From positions 1,922,001 to 1,986,000 of the forward strand of contig NHZP01000005.1 in assembly GCA_003313425.1 (NCBI GenBank): a DNA stretch of 64,000 nt, written 5' to 3'. Position 1 is the stretch's first letter; each line of letters begins with the position of its first letter. Positions 20,310-29,912 of this stretch are shown here, piece by piece. The stretch comes from Pseudopyrenochaeta lycopersici (taxonomy: Eukaryota > Ascomycota > Dothideomycetes > Pleosporales > Pseudopyrenochaetaceae). The position numbers and the translations under genes were made by a program. Below the pieces are notes generated by a model. It was given only the letters and a program-made list of their open reading frames with translations. It did not search any database and had not been told where the DNA came from.

Positions 20310-21110
20310 TATTTATTCACGCGAGTGCCAAACAGGCTGTATTCGAAGCTCAAGAGATGGTGTTTCCATTGCAAGATTCGAGCAAAGGCTTGTATTCAAG
20401 ATCGAAATACCAGTTAGGCCTTGTTGAGCCGATGACATTGTCCTCAGCACCGCGTTCTTTCTCCAAGCAGTTCGACTTAGGAGAGACCCTAAGTACGTAA
20501 AATTATGTAGTGAAGCAACAAACCTATAAGCTACTGTAGAGACGGCCAGTCTTCGAATCTTGCAGCATTGATAAGTCATCGTGAAACCACCGGCTTGATG
20601 ACTGTCAGCGAGCATGCCAGCATGTCAGCGATGACACTCGACTGACAACCCAACGTGGTTTCCACGCGCGGGCTTTGATGACATCGGCTTCTGGGTCAGG
20701 TGGTAGCAATATCTTCGCAGGAAGTAGGTAAGCAACCCTAACCCTAACCCTAACCCTTGTCTCAGGATACAGTACAACTAACGACAAAAGAGATGCGGCA
20801 GGTCTCACGATAGCCGCGGCACACAAAGTATAGACTACAGTAGATTATGCTGTATTTACTAGTCAGCATGCTGTCGAGGAGTATCTCAAGGGCATGACTA
20901 TTTTCTGGAGTTCATGACAGGGCTGTTTTGAATAACGTAGAGGTGTCAGCAGCATACAGGTGCAAGAACTTGCAAACACAGGCTTAAGAAACATCGGCGT
21001 GGAGTGCAGATCGTCGTTAAAGGTACAGGCCTTCTTATACGCTTCAATCTATACCGTAAGACTTGTAACTTATCTACAGTGAAAGGATTCGCGGATTCTG
21101 AACAACAGTC
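20310..21110. other. Intergenic, no gene recognised; holds telomere-like tract
   Basis: Contains the (AACCCT)4 tract at 20734-20757. Short open frames here have no recognisable motif. Confidence 0.5.
20734..20757 (+). repeat. Interstitial telomeric repeat, (AACCCT)4
   Basis: Four units of AACCCT, the C-strand of TTAGGG, the usual filamentous-fungal telomere repeat. It lies in the 1.8-kb gap between pogo1 and the NLR2 unit. Confidence 0.85.
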
Positions 21111-21953
21111 ATGACATCAGGTGGTATTTACTCACATCCAAACGACCTTTTGACCACAGTATCGCCATACACCTATACACCAGATACCTTTCATTCGGAC
21201 AGTCCATTTAGGTTACGAACTGTGGTCGATACTACGTATCTATCAAACGCGGAGGCTACCCAGCTCTTTATAGCCTGTCTTTGCAATTCTAAACGGCGAG
21301 TGAGAGCAATTTTAGATGATGTACAGATACATGAAACTCACTGGGCTACTATTCTGATAACTGCACTCTGGATGACGGCTAAGCTAGGCCACCAAAAAGC
21401 CTTGAGCGCGCTGCACAAGACTATAATGAAGAGACGCTTGATAGATTTCGACCCGAAGGCTTCTCAGTCTTTGTTGGAGGAAGCGATCAATATGCGGGAA
21501 TGGAAGGTCGCCAGCGTCTTACTAAGCATCATGGCGAACTCCGGAACATTAGACCCGAAACTAATTTTTCGCGATCGAGGAGAGCAATTTGGTCACATTC
21601 TTGCCCTTGCAACGTTACATAAACATGATTACTCGTCACAACAAGAGAAAGTGATCTGTGAACTGATGGAAATGGAGGCCGACTGCAACGTCCCAGCGAA
21701 CAAGGCCGATGGATACCCACTGGGCAACGCCATCGAGGCTGGATCAGAATATGTCGTACGTCTACTCTTCAAGAACGGGGCTAGTATTTATCCTGAAGCG
21801 CAGGAAGCCAGGAACGGGATAGATTCCCCTGACGACATAGCAACGAGGGCTTGTGGCAAAGCCGAACGCATCCTAAACATTTATTTGTCTTATGAGGAGA
21901 AGGAAAAGGAAAAGGAGGGAGTACGGCAGCTGAAGCGGAAAAGGCTGAGGTGA
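21111..21953 (+). CDS. Ankyrin-like hypothetical protein
   Basis: Intact 280-residue frame with ATG start. Weak ankyrin-like helical repeats span residues 45-245 (for example GYPLGNAIEAGSEYVVRLLF then NGASIY). The C-terminus is a Lys/Glu-rich coil ending KRKRLR, a possible nuclear signal. No signal peptide or membrane helix. The gene lies between two transposon units. Function unknown; similar proteins occur as C-terminal parts of fungal ankyrin proteins with an N-terminal regulator domain, so this may be a fragment. Confidence 0.55.
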   Translation: MTSGGIYSHPNDLLTTVSPYTYTPDTFHSDSPFRLRTVVDTTYLSNAEATQLFIACLCNSKRRVRAILDDVQIHETHWATILITALWMTAKLGHQKALSALHKTIMKRRLIDFDPKASQSLLEEAINMREWKVASVLLSIMANSGTLDPKLIFRDRGEQFGHILALATLHKHDYSSQQEKVICELMEMEADCNVPANKADGYPLGNAIEAGSEYVVRLLFKNGASIYPEAQEARNGIDSPDDIATRACGKAERILNIYLSYEEKEKEKEGVRQLKRKRLR

Positions 21954-22136
21954 AATTTATATTTTTTTCTTAACTGGCCCCGCTCTCAGCACGAAAAACT
22001 CTGTTATCTTTTCACAGTGTCGTTTCCCATAGTGAAGATTCGCACTAGCTAAGAATTTGTCTCAATCACCTAAAGTTCGCTCGCGACCTTCGATCAAGGC
22101 AAACTTGGCGACCATTATTTCACCTGGTCAAGTTTA

Positions 22137-23343
22137 ACATCCCCCACTACGTAGCGAGAACCACACCGTAGCGAGAAAACCAACAGGTACTTAGACTTCA
22201 ACACATCAGAAACTCTTCCTATGTCTAGCTATCTATATTTTACTAATCAGATAGTATAACTTAGCTATTCCTAGACATCTTGAACCCCTTCGATCTAAAA
22301 ATTACGTTACGCATCGTCGCCTTCGCGCCTGATTCGTAGAGAGCCTTATTCTTCAGCGAAACAGCGTTCCTTCCCTATAGCACCACCATTAAGCTCTTAC
22401 CACTCTATAATGCTTATAACGTCACTCACTGCGTGGCGGGACACACTGTGTGATGGGACACTATTTTTTCCAGACCACCGCAACCACTACACCGCACGTA
22501 TACAGATACAAGCTGTATGCGCATTGGTATTATAGCTATTATTCTCCCAGTACGTCAGCTTCTGATAAAGAAAAGCACGATGTTAGTCACGCTGTCGACC
22601 GTTTTGTAGACGCGACTAGTCAACTCTTCCTTAATAACCCCCTGTTCGCTCGCGATAGTAGATACTTACTAGGTATTCAGAAAACTAGAGAAGAAGCTTA
22701 GAGTCTAAAGATAAAGATTAGAGACTTTCAGGTCACTATTAAGTAGAAATTGTATATTCCAGGAATTTCTCCGTGCAGTCTATACCTATTCGACAAGGTA
22801 CACTTTCTTAAAACACAGCTTCTTTCATTACCGGAGCATTATATACGAAGAGAAGGATAGGAGCAGATTCACACATGTCGATTGCGATACTTGATAGATT
22901 TTGTGGTGCGAGGCCGAAGGTCCGGTTGAGGTAGTGTCTCGTCACACTGTGTGTCCCGCCACGCAGTGAGTGACGTTAATAGTGCTATCTAAGCCTTAGA
23001 ACCTTACTACGATGCTTAGGAGTTATCACTAGCCTTATGTCTGCTGTCGCACGCAAATTCATGTTAGGGTCGCCACCCCAATTGGTACCTCTAACCGGAA
23101 CGATTACCAGTCCTGGCTAGTGCAAAACAGCCACATAATCATCACAGTGGCTGCTAGGCCTGTGGCGGTGTGGAGTCTTGGCAAGCGGGCCGACCTTAGC
23201 CCCGCAGCCTTGCGATTCAAAACTCGACATCGGCCACGCCCCCAGTCAACCAACTCACCTCTTACAGAATTCGCCACCTCACAACCCTGTAGCAGGAGCG
23301 GGCCGGCCATCCTCCTTGCTAGCTCCATCGGAGGCGTTCGTCT
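22137..23343 (+). repeat. Left long inverted repeat of NLR2 unit
   Basis: About 647 bp once MITE copy 2 (22417-22978) is removed. It pairs with 28171-28810; the match stops at CGTTCGTC. Confidence 0.85.
22419..22976. mobile_element. MITE copy 2 (558 bp) inside the left arm
   Basis: Same TIRs as MITE copy 1, with TA at 22417-22418 and 22977-22978. The uninterrupted right arm shows the empty site (CTTATAAC...), confirming TA-directed insertion after the arms formed. Confidence 0.88.
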
Positions 23344-23529
23344 GCCTTTAACGAGACTCAAGCGGCAAGTTTTCAACGTGCTTCTATGTACAATATTTAG
23401 AACGTTCTCGAGGCTTCGCTGTGGCAAATTAGCAGCGCATATATTCATGTTAATCCCCGGCCCTCTATGAAATAGAGAGAATAAATAAATATATAATAGT
23501 AAGTAGTAGTTATCAATATAACTAAGGCC

Positions 23530-26500
23530 TTAGGGTATATTAAGCTCAACCTTGCATATCCACACCCTTCCTGATCCAATACCAATGCCGATTGTATTCT
23601 CTGACACCGCCGAGCATGACGGCCGATATTCTGAGGGTAGCCACACTCGGTTCTCTGAATTATACGTTATCCATACCTTATCTGCGCTAAGAGCGAGACC
23701 TTGATACTGAGGACTGCGAGGCTCCGAAACAGTTAGTAGTGCCGTTGAACCTGGCAAAGCAGTAATGTCGATAGTGCCAGTTTCAGTGTGAAGATATAAG
23801 TCGGTAATGTCAAATGAGATGCGGTGAAGTGTCTTGCCGATGCTGAACGTCTGGAGGCACGCGCCACTGCTCGCATCCCAGATCTTGACGGTCTCGTCGT
23901 ATGACGCGGATGCGAGCCGCGCGGAGTCGTGCGAGAAGGCCACTGAGGTGACATAGTTGCTATGCCCCACGAGGGTCTGGAGGCACGCGCCACTGCTCAC
24001 ATCCCAGATCCTGACGGTCCTGTCATCCGACGCGGATGCGAGCCGCGCGGAGTCGTGCGAGAAGGCCACTAAGTTGACATAGTATCTATGCCCCTGCAGC
24101 GTCGACAGGCAGGCGCCGCTGCTCACATCCCAAACCTTGACAGTGCCATATGACGCAGATGCGAGCCGTGCAGAGTCGTAGGAGAAGGCGACCGACCGGA
24201 CCGTTCCGCTATGCCCCTGCAGCGTCGACAGGCAGGTGCCGCTGCTCGCATCCCAGATCTTGACGGTCTCGTCGTGTGACGCGGATGCGAGCCGCGCGGA
24301 GTCGTGGGAGAAGGCGACCAACTGGACCGAACTGCTATGCCCCTGCAGCGTCGACAGGCAGGTGCCGCTGCTCGCATCCCAGATCTTGACGGTCCTGTCA
24401 TCCGACGCGGATGCGAGCCGCGCAGAGTCGTGCGAGAAGGCGACCGACTGGACCGTTCCGCTATGCCCCTGCAGCGTCGACAGGCAGGCGCGGCTGCTCG
24501 CATCCCAGATCTTGACGGTCCTGTCGGCTGACGCGGATGCGAGCCGCGCAGAGTCGTGCGAGAAGGTGGCCGAGTTGACACAATAGCTATGCCCCTGCAG
24601 CGTCGACAGGCAGGCGCCGCTGCTCACATCCCAGATCTTGACGGTCCTGTCATCCGACGCGGATGCGAGCCGCGCGGAGTCGTGCGAGAAGGCGACCGAG
24701 TAGACCGAACTGCTATGCCCCTGCAGCGTCGACAGGCAGGCGCCGCTGCTCGCATCCCAGATCTTGACGGTCCTGTCGGCTGACGCTGATGCGAGCCGCG
24801 CAGAGTCGTGGGAGAAGGCGACCGACCGGACCATACTGCTATGCCCCTGCAGCGTCGACAGGCAGGCGCCGCTGCTCGCATCCCAGATCTTGACGGTCCT
24901 GTCGGCTGACGCGGATGCGAGCCGCGCGGAGTCGTGGGAGAAGGCGACCGAGAGGACTGAATAGCTATGCCCCTGCAGCGTCGACAGGCAGGCGCCGCTG
25001 CTCGCATCCCAGATCTTGACGGTCCTGTCATCCGACGCGGATGCGAGCCGCGCAGAGTCGTAGGAGAAGGCGACCAACTGGACCGTACTGCTATGCCCCT
25101 GCAGCGTCGACAGGCAGGTGCCGCTGCTCACATCCCAGATCTTGACGGTCTCGTCGTGTGACGCGGATGCGAGCCGCGCGGAGTCGTGGGAGAAGGCGAC
25201 CAACTGGACCGAACTGCTATGGCCCTCGAGCGTCTGCAGGCAAGCACTCCATTGATCTCCTATACTCGGCTTTATCGTGATCTCTTGTGGCTCTTCTTCC
25301 CTAAAAAGTCTCCTTATCACGCTGCCCGCTGGACTGAACACAAGTGCGGACGCGTATGCCTGCAGAGGACTGTTCTCTATCGCCCACTTGTGAGCCATAA
25401 TGAATCGACGCGCATCTCGAACAAGCTCAATCAGCTTAGTTGCATCTGCTCTTCCCTAGGCTATGTTAGTACGCGCAATACATGATTAGCCCTCCTGGGT
25501 TCAAGTATTACATTGATTAACGTCTCGAGTTTTGCCATTGAGACCACCCCTTTCGACATGCTTTTGCACAGGCTGAGAGCCTCAAGCCAGTAAAGGTATT
25601 TCTTCCTTATGAATTCGTGAACAGCGCTTCCGTCTTGCAGGTCAACCGAGGAAGTCGCAGAAGAGCCGAGACACCAGTCGCAAAGGTGATCAATCCAGTA
25701 GATGCACGAGTAACATGACGCCGCTAATGGATCTGGGTCTAGCGGCTCCACCTGCTCAGCAGGATACCCTAACGCACATAGGCTATACATGTCTCGTCCG
25801 AGCGTCTTAGACATGACTTTAAGCGACCTCGAGAAAACTGCGTGGTGGGCCTCGTCTAGTCCGCATGGGAAGATTTCGCTAACGGCCCTCACAAACAGAA
25901 AGTCCTTTGCCGATTGATGCACAAAGTAGACAGTGTCTCCTCGAATTGTGAGGAAAGAGCCACACAGACCAATGATCTCTCGTAACGAGTCAAGATCCTC
26001 AGACATATCGTCGAGCGTATCGACAAGAGAGGTAAGCTCTAGAAGTGTAACGGGTCGGTATACGATGGCCATCGACGCTAGGATTCGCGTGCAGAGATCA
26101 GCAATGTCTGAATTACATATCTGCTGCATCATTCGCTCGTAGAAGGAGTCAAGTCCAGGCGGGAATGCGTTTAGTTTCGCAAGCGTGTTCCATCGCGGAA
26201 TCTGTGCGAGGTTTTGACAGACTAAAGCCACCCAGAGGAACGTGTCGTCTGCGTTCAAGGATAGATAGCGTAACACGGCGTCCCGCGTTGGATTGTTGTA
26301 CTTCTTCCGCTGCGCCAGCTGAAGCACCTTATGCTGGATGAATATACTGACAGCTGTGGAGACAGACTCTGCGTTTAGCTCAAGGCACAGCCTCACCTTA
26401 TGTCCTGCCGTCTCCAGACGCTCCTCGATGTCGGGCCAGTTGCGGCTAGAGACGATCCACTTCACACGAGAAGACACGCACGACTTCTGGACGATGAAAT

Positions 26501-27764
26501 CCAGCAATTTCGGCAAGTCTGTTACGCACTCGTCGAGCGCATCAACGATCAAGTACGTGCTATTCAAGCTCGGGTCTTGCAGGATACTTGTAAAGATCTC
26601 GGATAAGGTAACCCAGGCGTTCACATCCTCAAAGAGCGCTTTGCCTGCATAGTCGTGCTTTTTCCGTATATGCAAGACAAGCGATGGCTGCTGGTTAACA
26701 AGCAAGTAGAGCAGACCTCGCAGCACGGCCGTGGCGTTGTTAATTCGTGAGTCCGTAGCCTGGCAGAAGAAGTAGGACAGGAGATCCGTCTTGGCCATTG
26801 ACTTGCTCAGCTTATCGACAATTCCGCAGAGCAGCATTGTCTTGCCCTTGCCGGGATCGCCCTTGATCCACAGCAGTCGGCTGTGCTGGTCGTGACGCCA
26901 TCGTTGAAAGTCGGAGTTTTCGAGGATCCAGTGGTAAGAGTCCTCCAGGAGTCCACCCTTAGTTTCCTCAATGCGCTTTTTGTCATCCTGGGGATCCGTG
27001 AGGCGTAGGTCTTGCATACACTTCTCCAGCTTACCGATTTCCTCTCGAAGCCGATTGAACGCACTTGCCGTCCCTTCGCCATACATGGGGGCTACGTACA
27101 CTCCGAAAATGCCGAGTAACGAGTACGCTTTATCTTCTCCAAGCGTGGTCTGGCGGTGTTCTATCCACGACAATCGTGTATTGACGCTGAACTGAGATAA
27201 AGGGGTTCCTTCAAGCGCTGACTCGGGAATACCCGTTATCTCGTGAATTTTTTGTCTAAGGGAATCCTTGTCACCAAGTCGCCTGCGTTCCTGGGAGAAG
27301 AATTCGACCGAACTCGGAGCGAGAAGCTCTTGGAGTGTCCAACCCCGAATGAACCATTTGCTGACTCGAAAAGCCGGCTCCCAAGGAAATTCAGAGAGTC
27401 TATCGCTGGCTTTCCTCTTAGCCGTTGAAACATCCGATAGATAGACGTAGCATCGAGTCGCATTGCGGTACCAGCGAAACATGGAGTTGATAGCCTGCGA
27501 GAGCTCGGCCTTGTTTGCTTTGTTGATACAACAGGTGTCTATCCAAAAGTATTGCAGGCCGTCTTGTGCAGCTTGTTCTCTACAGAACCAGATCTTCTTG
27601 TACCCAGGCTTATCCTTGCTAGTGCCATTCGATAGGTCATCGAAGGTAACCTCCTCACCATCGGCTCCCCATGTGTGGGAAAGGATCGCATAGGGAGGGA
27701 TGGCGTCGTCGCTAACCTGAGTAAGACCGAAATCGCCAGTGTCGCTGCGGTGCAAAAGACGCAT
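23530..27764 (-). CDS. NLR2: HET-NACHT-WD40 protein (HNWD / HET-E type)
   Basis: Two exons (27764-25512 and 25455-23530) joined across a 56-nt intron with GTAATA donor, perfect TACTAAC branch site and TAG acceptor, giving about 1392 residues. HET domain with YAILSHTWG (about 25) and WTLQELLAP (about 141); NACHT Walker A GDPGKGKT (about 302) and Walker B LIVDALDE; eleven WD40 repeats of 126 bp (the ninth is a residue short at SYGTV). It is a clear paralogue of NLR1 along its whole length but differs in repeat number. The same domain order is known in Podospora het-e, het-d and het-r, which control vegetative incompatibility. No lesion seen. Its position inside long TA-flanked inverted repeats is unusual. 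Confidence 0.9.
23850..25232 (-). repeat. Eleven 126-bp WD40-coding tandem repeats of NLR2
   Basis: Near-identical units; differences cluster in the GHSxxV loop and SASxDxTV turn. One unit carries a 3-bp deletion (SYGTV). NLR1 has seven such units, so copy number is evolving. Confidence 0.88.
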
Positions 27765-28170
27765 TGTTTAGCATAGAGGTGGATGGGGACAAGCGGTGAG
27801 AACGGATCTCGGTCGGGATCAAACGCGGCAGCGTAGCCGTCGAGACGAGACGGCGCCTTGCCCCGCTAAAGCATATCAGTCCTACGCTATCGAGGTCAGC
27901 CAGCATATAGAGAGATAGGACGCTGGGCTATACCGAAGAACCGCGCCCGATCGCGAGGCGGCGCAAGAGTGCTGTGAGCGACTTCTGTTCTGCTTTGCTA
28001 TGTCTCTGGTTTTGGGATAAAGGGAGTGAGAACGAGCTGAGCCGCAGGCGGGGTGCGGCTGCTTGCACAGCCCACAGTGTGGCGCGGTAAGGCTGACATA
28101 CAGCCGCTAGACTGCAGCAGAAGGCGAACTTGCAAGCGACTAGACGGATTTGGTTACATCTTTAGGGGTA
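27765..28170. promoter_or_regulatory. NLR2 upstream region
   Basis: GC-richer than its surroundings and without a gene. Shares ordered patches with the NLR1 upstream region. It ends where the right long inverted repeat begins. Confidence 0.45.
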
Positions 28171-28810
28171 GACGAACGGCCTGGTGATGCTAGCAGGGAG
28201 GATGGCCGGCCCGCTCCTGCTACAGGGTTGTGAGGTGGCGAATTCTGTAAGAGGTGAGTTGGTTGACTGGAGGCGTGGCCGAGGTCAAGTTTGAATCGCA
28301 AGGCTGCGGGGCTAAGGTTGGCCCACTTGCCAAGACGTCACATAGCCATAGACATAGGCGCTGTGATGATTATGTGGCTGTTTCGCACTAGCCAGGACTG
28401 GTAATCGTTCCGGTTAGAGGTACCAACCGTGGTGGCGACCCTACATGAATTTACGTGCGACAGCAGGCACAAGGCTAGTGATGACTCCTAAGCGTCGTGG
28501 TAAGGTTCTAAGGGTTAGATAACACCGTTATAAGTATTATAGAGTGGTAAGAGTTTAACGGTGGTGCCATAGGGAATGAACGCTGTTTCACCAAAGAATA
28601 AGGCTTCCTACGAAACAGGCGCGAAGGCGACGATGCGCAACGTAATTTTTAGATCGAAGGGGTTCAAGATGTCTAGGAATAGCTAAGTTATACTATCTGA
28701 TTAGTAAAATATAGATAGCTAGACATAGGAAGAGTTATTGCTACTTTGAAGTCTAAGTACCTGTAGTTTTTCTCGTTACGAAGTGGTTCTCGCTACGTAG
28801 TGAGGGATGT
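28171..28810 (-). repeat. Right long inverted repeat of NLR2 unit
   Basis: 640 bp, uninterrupted partner of 22137-23343; TA follows at 28811-28812. Confidence 0.85.
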
Positions 28811-28957
28811 TAGGTGCTTTCAAGCTAGAACAGGTAAAATGTTTGTGGCTATCTTTGATTGGATTTTCCCGTCGCCACCAAGAATCTTTGACAACAATAT
28901 GGTTGTACGACGTCACTACCTCCAGCGGTAACTACCTAGGCAAAGCCGTTGGCAAAC

Positions 28958-29179
28958 ATGTCCAGCATGCCTGAACTCGCGAGCCTAAGGCTTCGTCGAT
29001 TGGTGAATAATTCGCCAGTACCTACAACAAAGTTTGAGTTCAGTTATACTGATTTTTCAGTGGATGGAGAGGCGGAAAAGACTCTAGGTGGCCTTGAAAC
29101 TATCTCGTGCAACCGAAAAATGATGCTGTGCAAATATTCTAGAGACACACCGGGTCTCGGAAGCGTCGAGAATATGTAA
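28958..29179 (+). CDS. Small hypothetical ORF
   Basis: A 73-codon frame from the first ATG. No recognised motif, signal peptide or repeat. It may be chance or the end of a decayed gene; no partner gene is adjacent. Confidence 0.2.
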   Translation: MSSMPELASLRLRRLVNNSPVPTTKFEFSYTDFSVDGEAEKTLGGLETISCNRKMMLCKYSRDTPGLGSVENM

Positions 29180-29185
29180 CTTAGC

Positions 29186-29314
29186 ATTGAAATTAAGGAC
29201 AATAAATCTATTCATGCGCTTCTTGAGGTGCCACCAGAGGTGCTCAATTGGGTTGAGATCTGGTGAGTAAGGTGGCCAGATGATGGTGTTGATGCCTTGC
29301 TCAGCTAGAGGTAA
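29186..29314 (-). pseudogene. Tc1/mariner transposase fragment (DD34E C-terminus)
   Basis: The minus strand encodes 43 residues containing PPYSPDLNPIEHLWWHLKKR, the diagnostic block around the last catalytic Glu of Tc1-like transposases. Upstream and downstream coding is missing, so this is a short relic. It abuts transposon ends at 29318. Confidence 0.85.
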
Positions 29315-29317
29315 CTA

Positions 29318-29540
29318 ACGTACATCCCTTCGCAGCGGAACAACCGGTGCAACGGAACAAAACCTGTAGAATCAGCACATAAAAAGTAGGAACCCCAATT
29401 AAAGGATATAACGTAACGTGCATCCCTTCGTAACGGAACAACCGCCGTAACGGACAAAATTGTAGGTACTTAACGTGCATCCCTTCGTAACGGAACAACC
29501 GCCGTAACGGACAAAGTTGTAGGTACTTGGACTTTGCAGC
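29318..29540 (+). repeat. Three same-orientation copies of a transposon end
   Basis: Ends beginning ACGTACATCCC / ACGTGCATCCC occur at 29318, 29416 and 29473, each after TA (29316, 29414, 29471). Each holds GTAACGGAAC and GTAACGGACAAA-type modules. The last runs into GGTACTTGGACTTTGCAGC, paralleling the pogo1 and NLR2-unit ends. Confidence 0.75.
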
Positions 29541-29614
29541 AATACAAATATCTGTACGCGCGTTAATAATCTGAAATTCCTATTACCCTACATACTAAGA
29601 TGACCCCTGAGCCT
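29541..29614 (+). repeat. Subterminal element remnant shared with 41533-41620
   Basis: Matches the reverse complement of 41533-41620 (AATAATCTGAAATTCC and neighbours). LINE2 inserted at its right edge. Confidence 0.7.
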
Positions 29615-29784
29615 ATTCATTCATTCATTCATTCATTTTATCCTACTCGGTTTCAGCCGCGATTTCCGCAGCTATGCCCGGTGCAGCTGGCTTAGCGGAC
29701 AGCCGACACGTCGCGAGAACATTGTTCCGCGCCGCCCCACGTCACTCCTGTAACCAGGAGCCAGCTGTCCCTAGAGGCCTGCCG
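29615..29784 (-). mobile_element. LINE2 3' end, separated by LINE1
   Basis: The reverse complement matches the 3' end of LINE1 (GGGCATAGCTGCGC, GAAACCGAGTAGGA) and ends in an (AATG)n tail at 29615-29638. It is the distal piece of LINE2 (35785-37835), split by the LINE1 insertion. Confidence 0.85.
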
Positions 29785-29912
29785 AAAAACACCACACACA
29801 GCGAGAACTTGATTCTTGGAATTCAGTCCTAGTTTCGTGCTCAAACGGTCGCTCTTGACGCCAATTGACTAGCCAGCACCCAGCCGCAGCAGCCCACTGC
29901 GCCTGACGTGCC

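Larger units (their letters stand above)
22137..28810 (-). mobile_element. TA-flanked unit with ~640-bp inverted repeats enclosing NLR2
   Basis: The left arm (22137-23343, interrupted by MITE copy 2) and the right arm (28171-28810) are inverted copies that align almost without gaps. Outer ends begin ACATCCC[T/C]CACTACGTAG and abut TA at 22135-22136 and 28811-28812. The inner ends lack a second TIR, so the arms are not two separate MITEs. The outer 70 bp closely match the pogo1 right end, including AGGTACTTAGACTTCAA. The only gene inside is NLR2. This is the structure expected of a non-autonomous transposon with a host-gene cargo, or of paired long arms captured around a gene. Confidence 0.65.

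Noticed and set aside
22137..28810. Two independent MITEs in inverted orientation around NLR2
   Set aside because: A MITE needs TIRs at both its ends; the inner ends of the arms have none. Not fully excluded if both were deleted at the same point.
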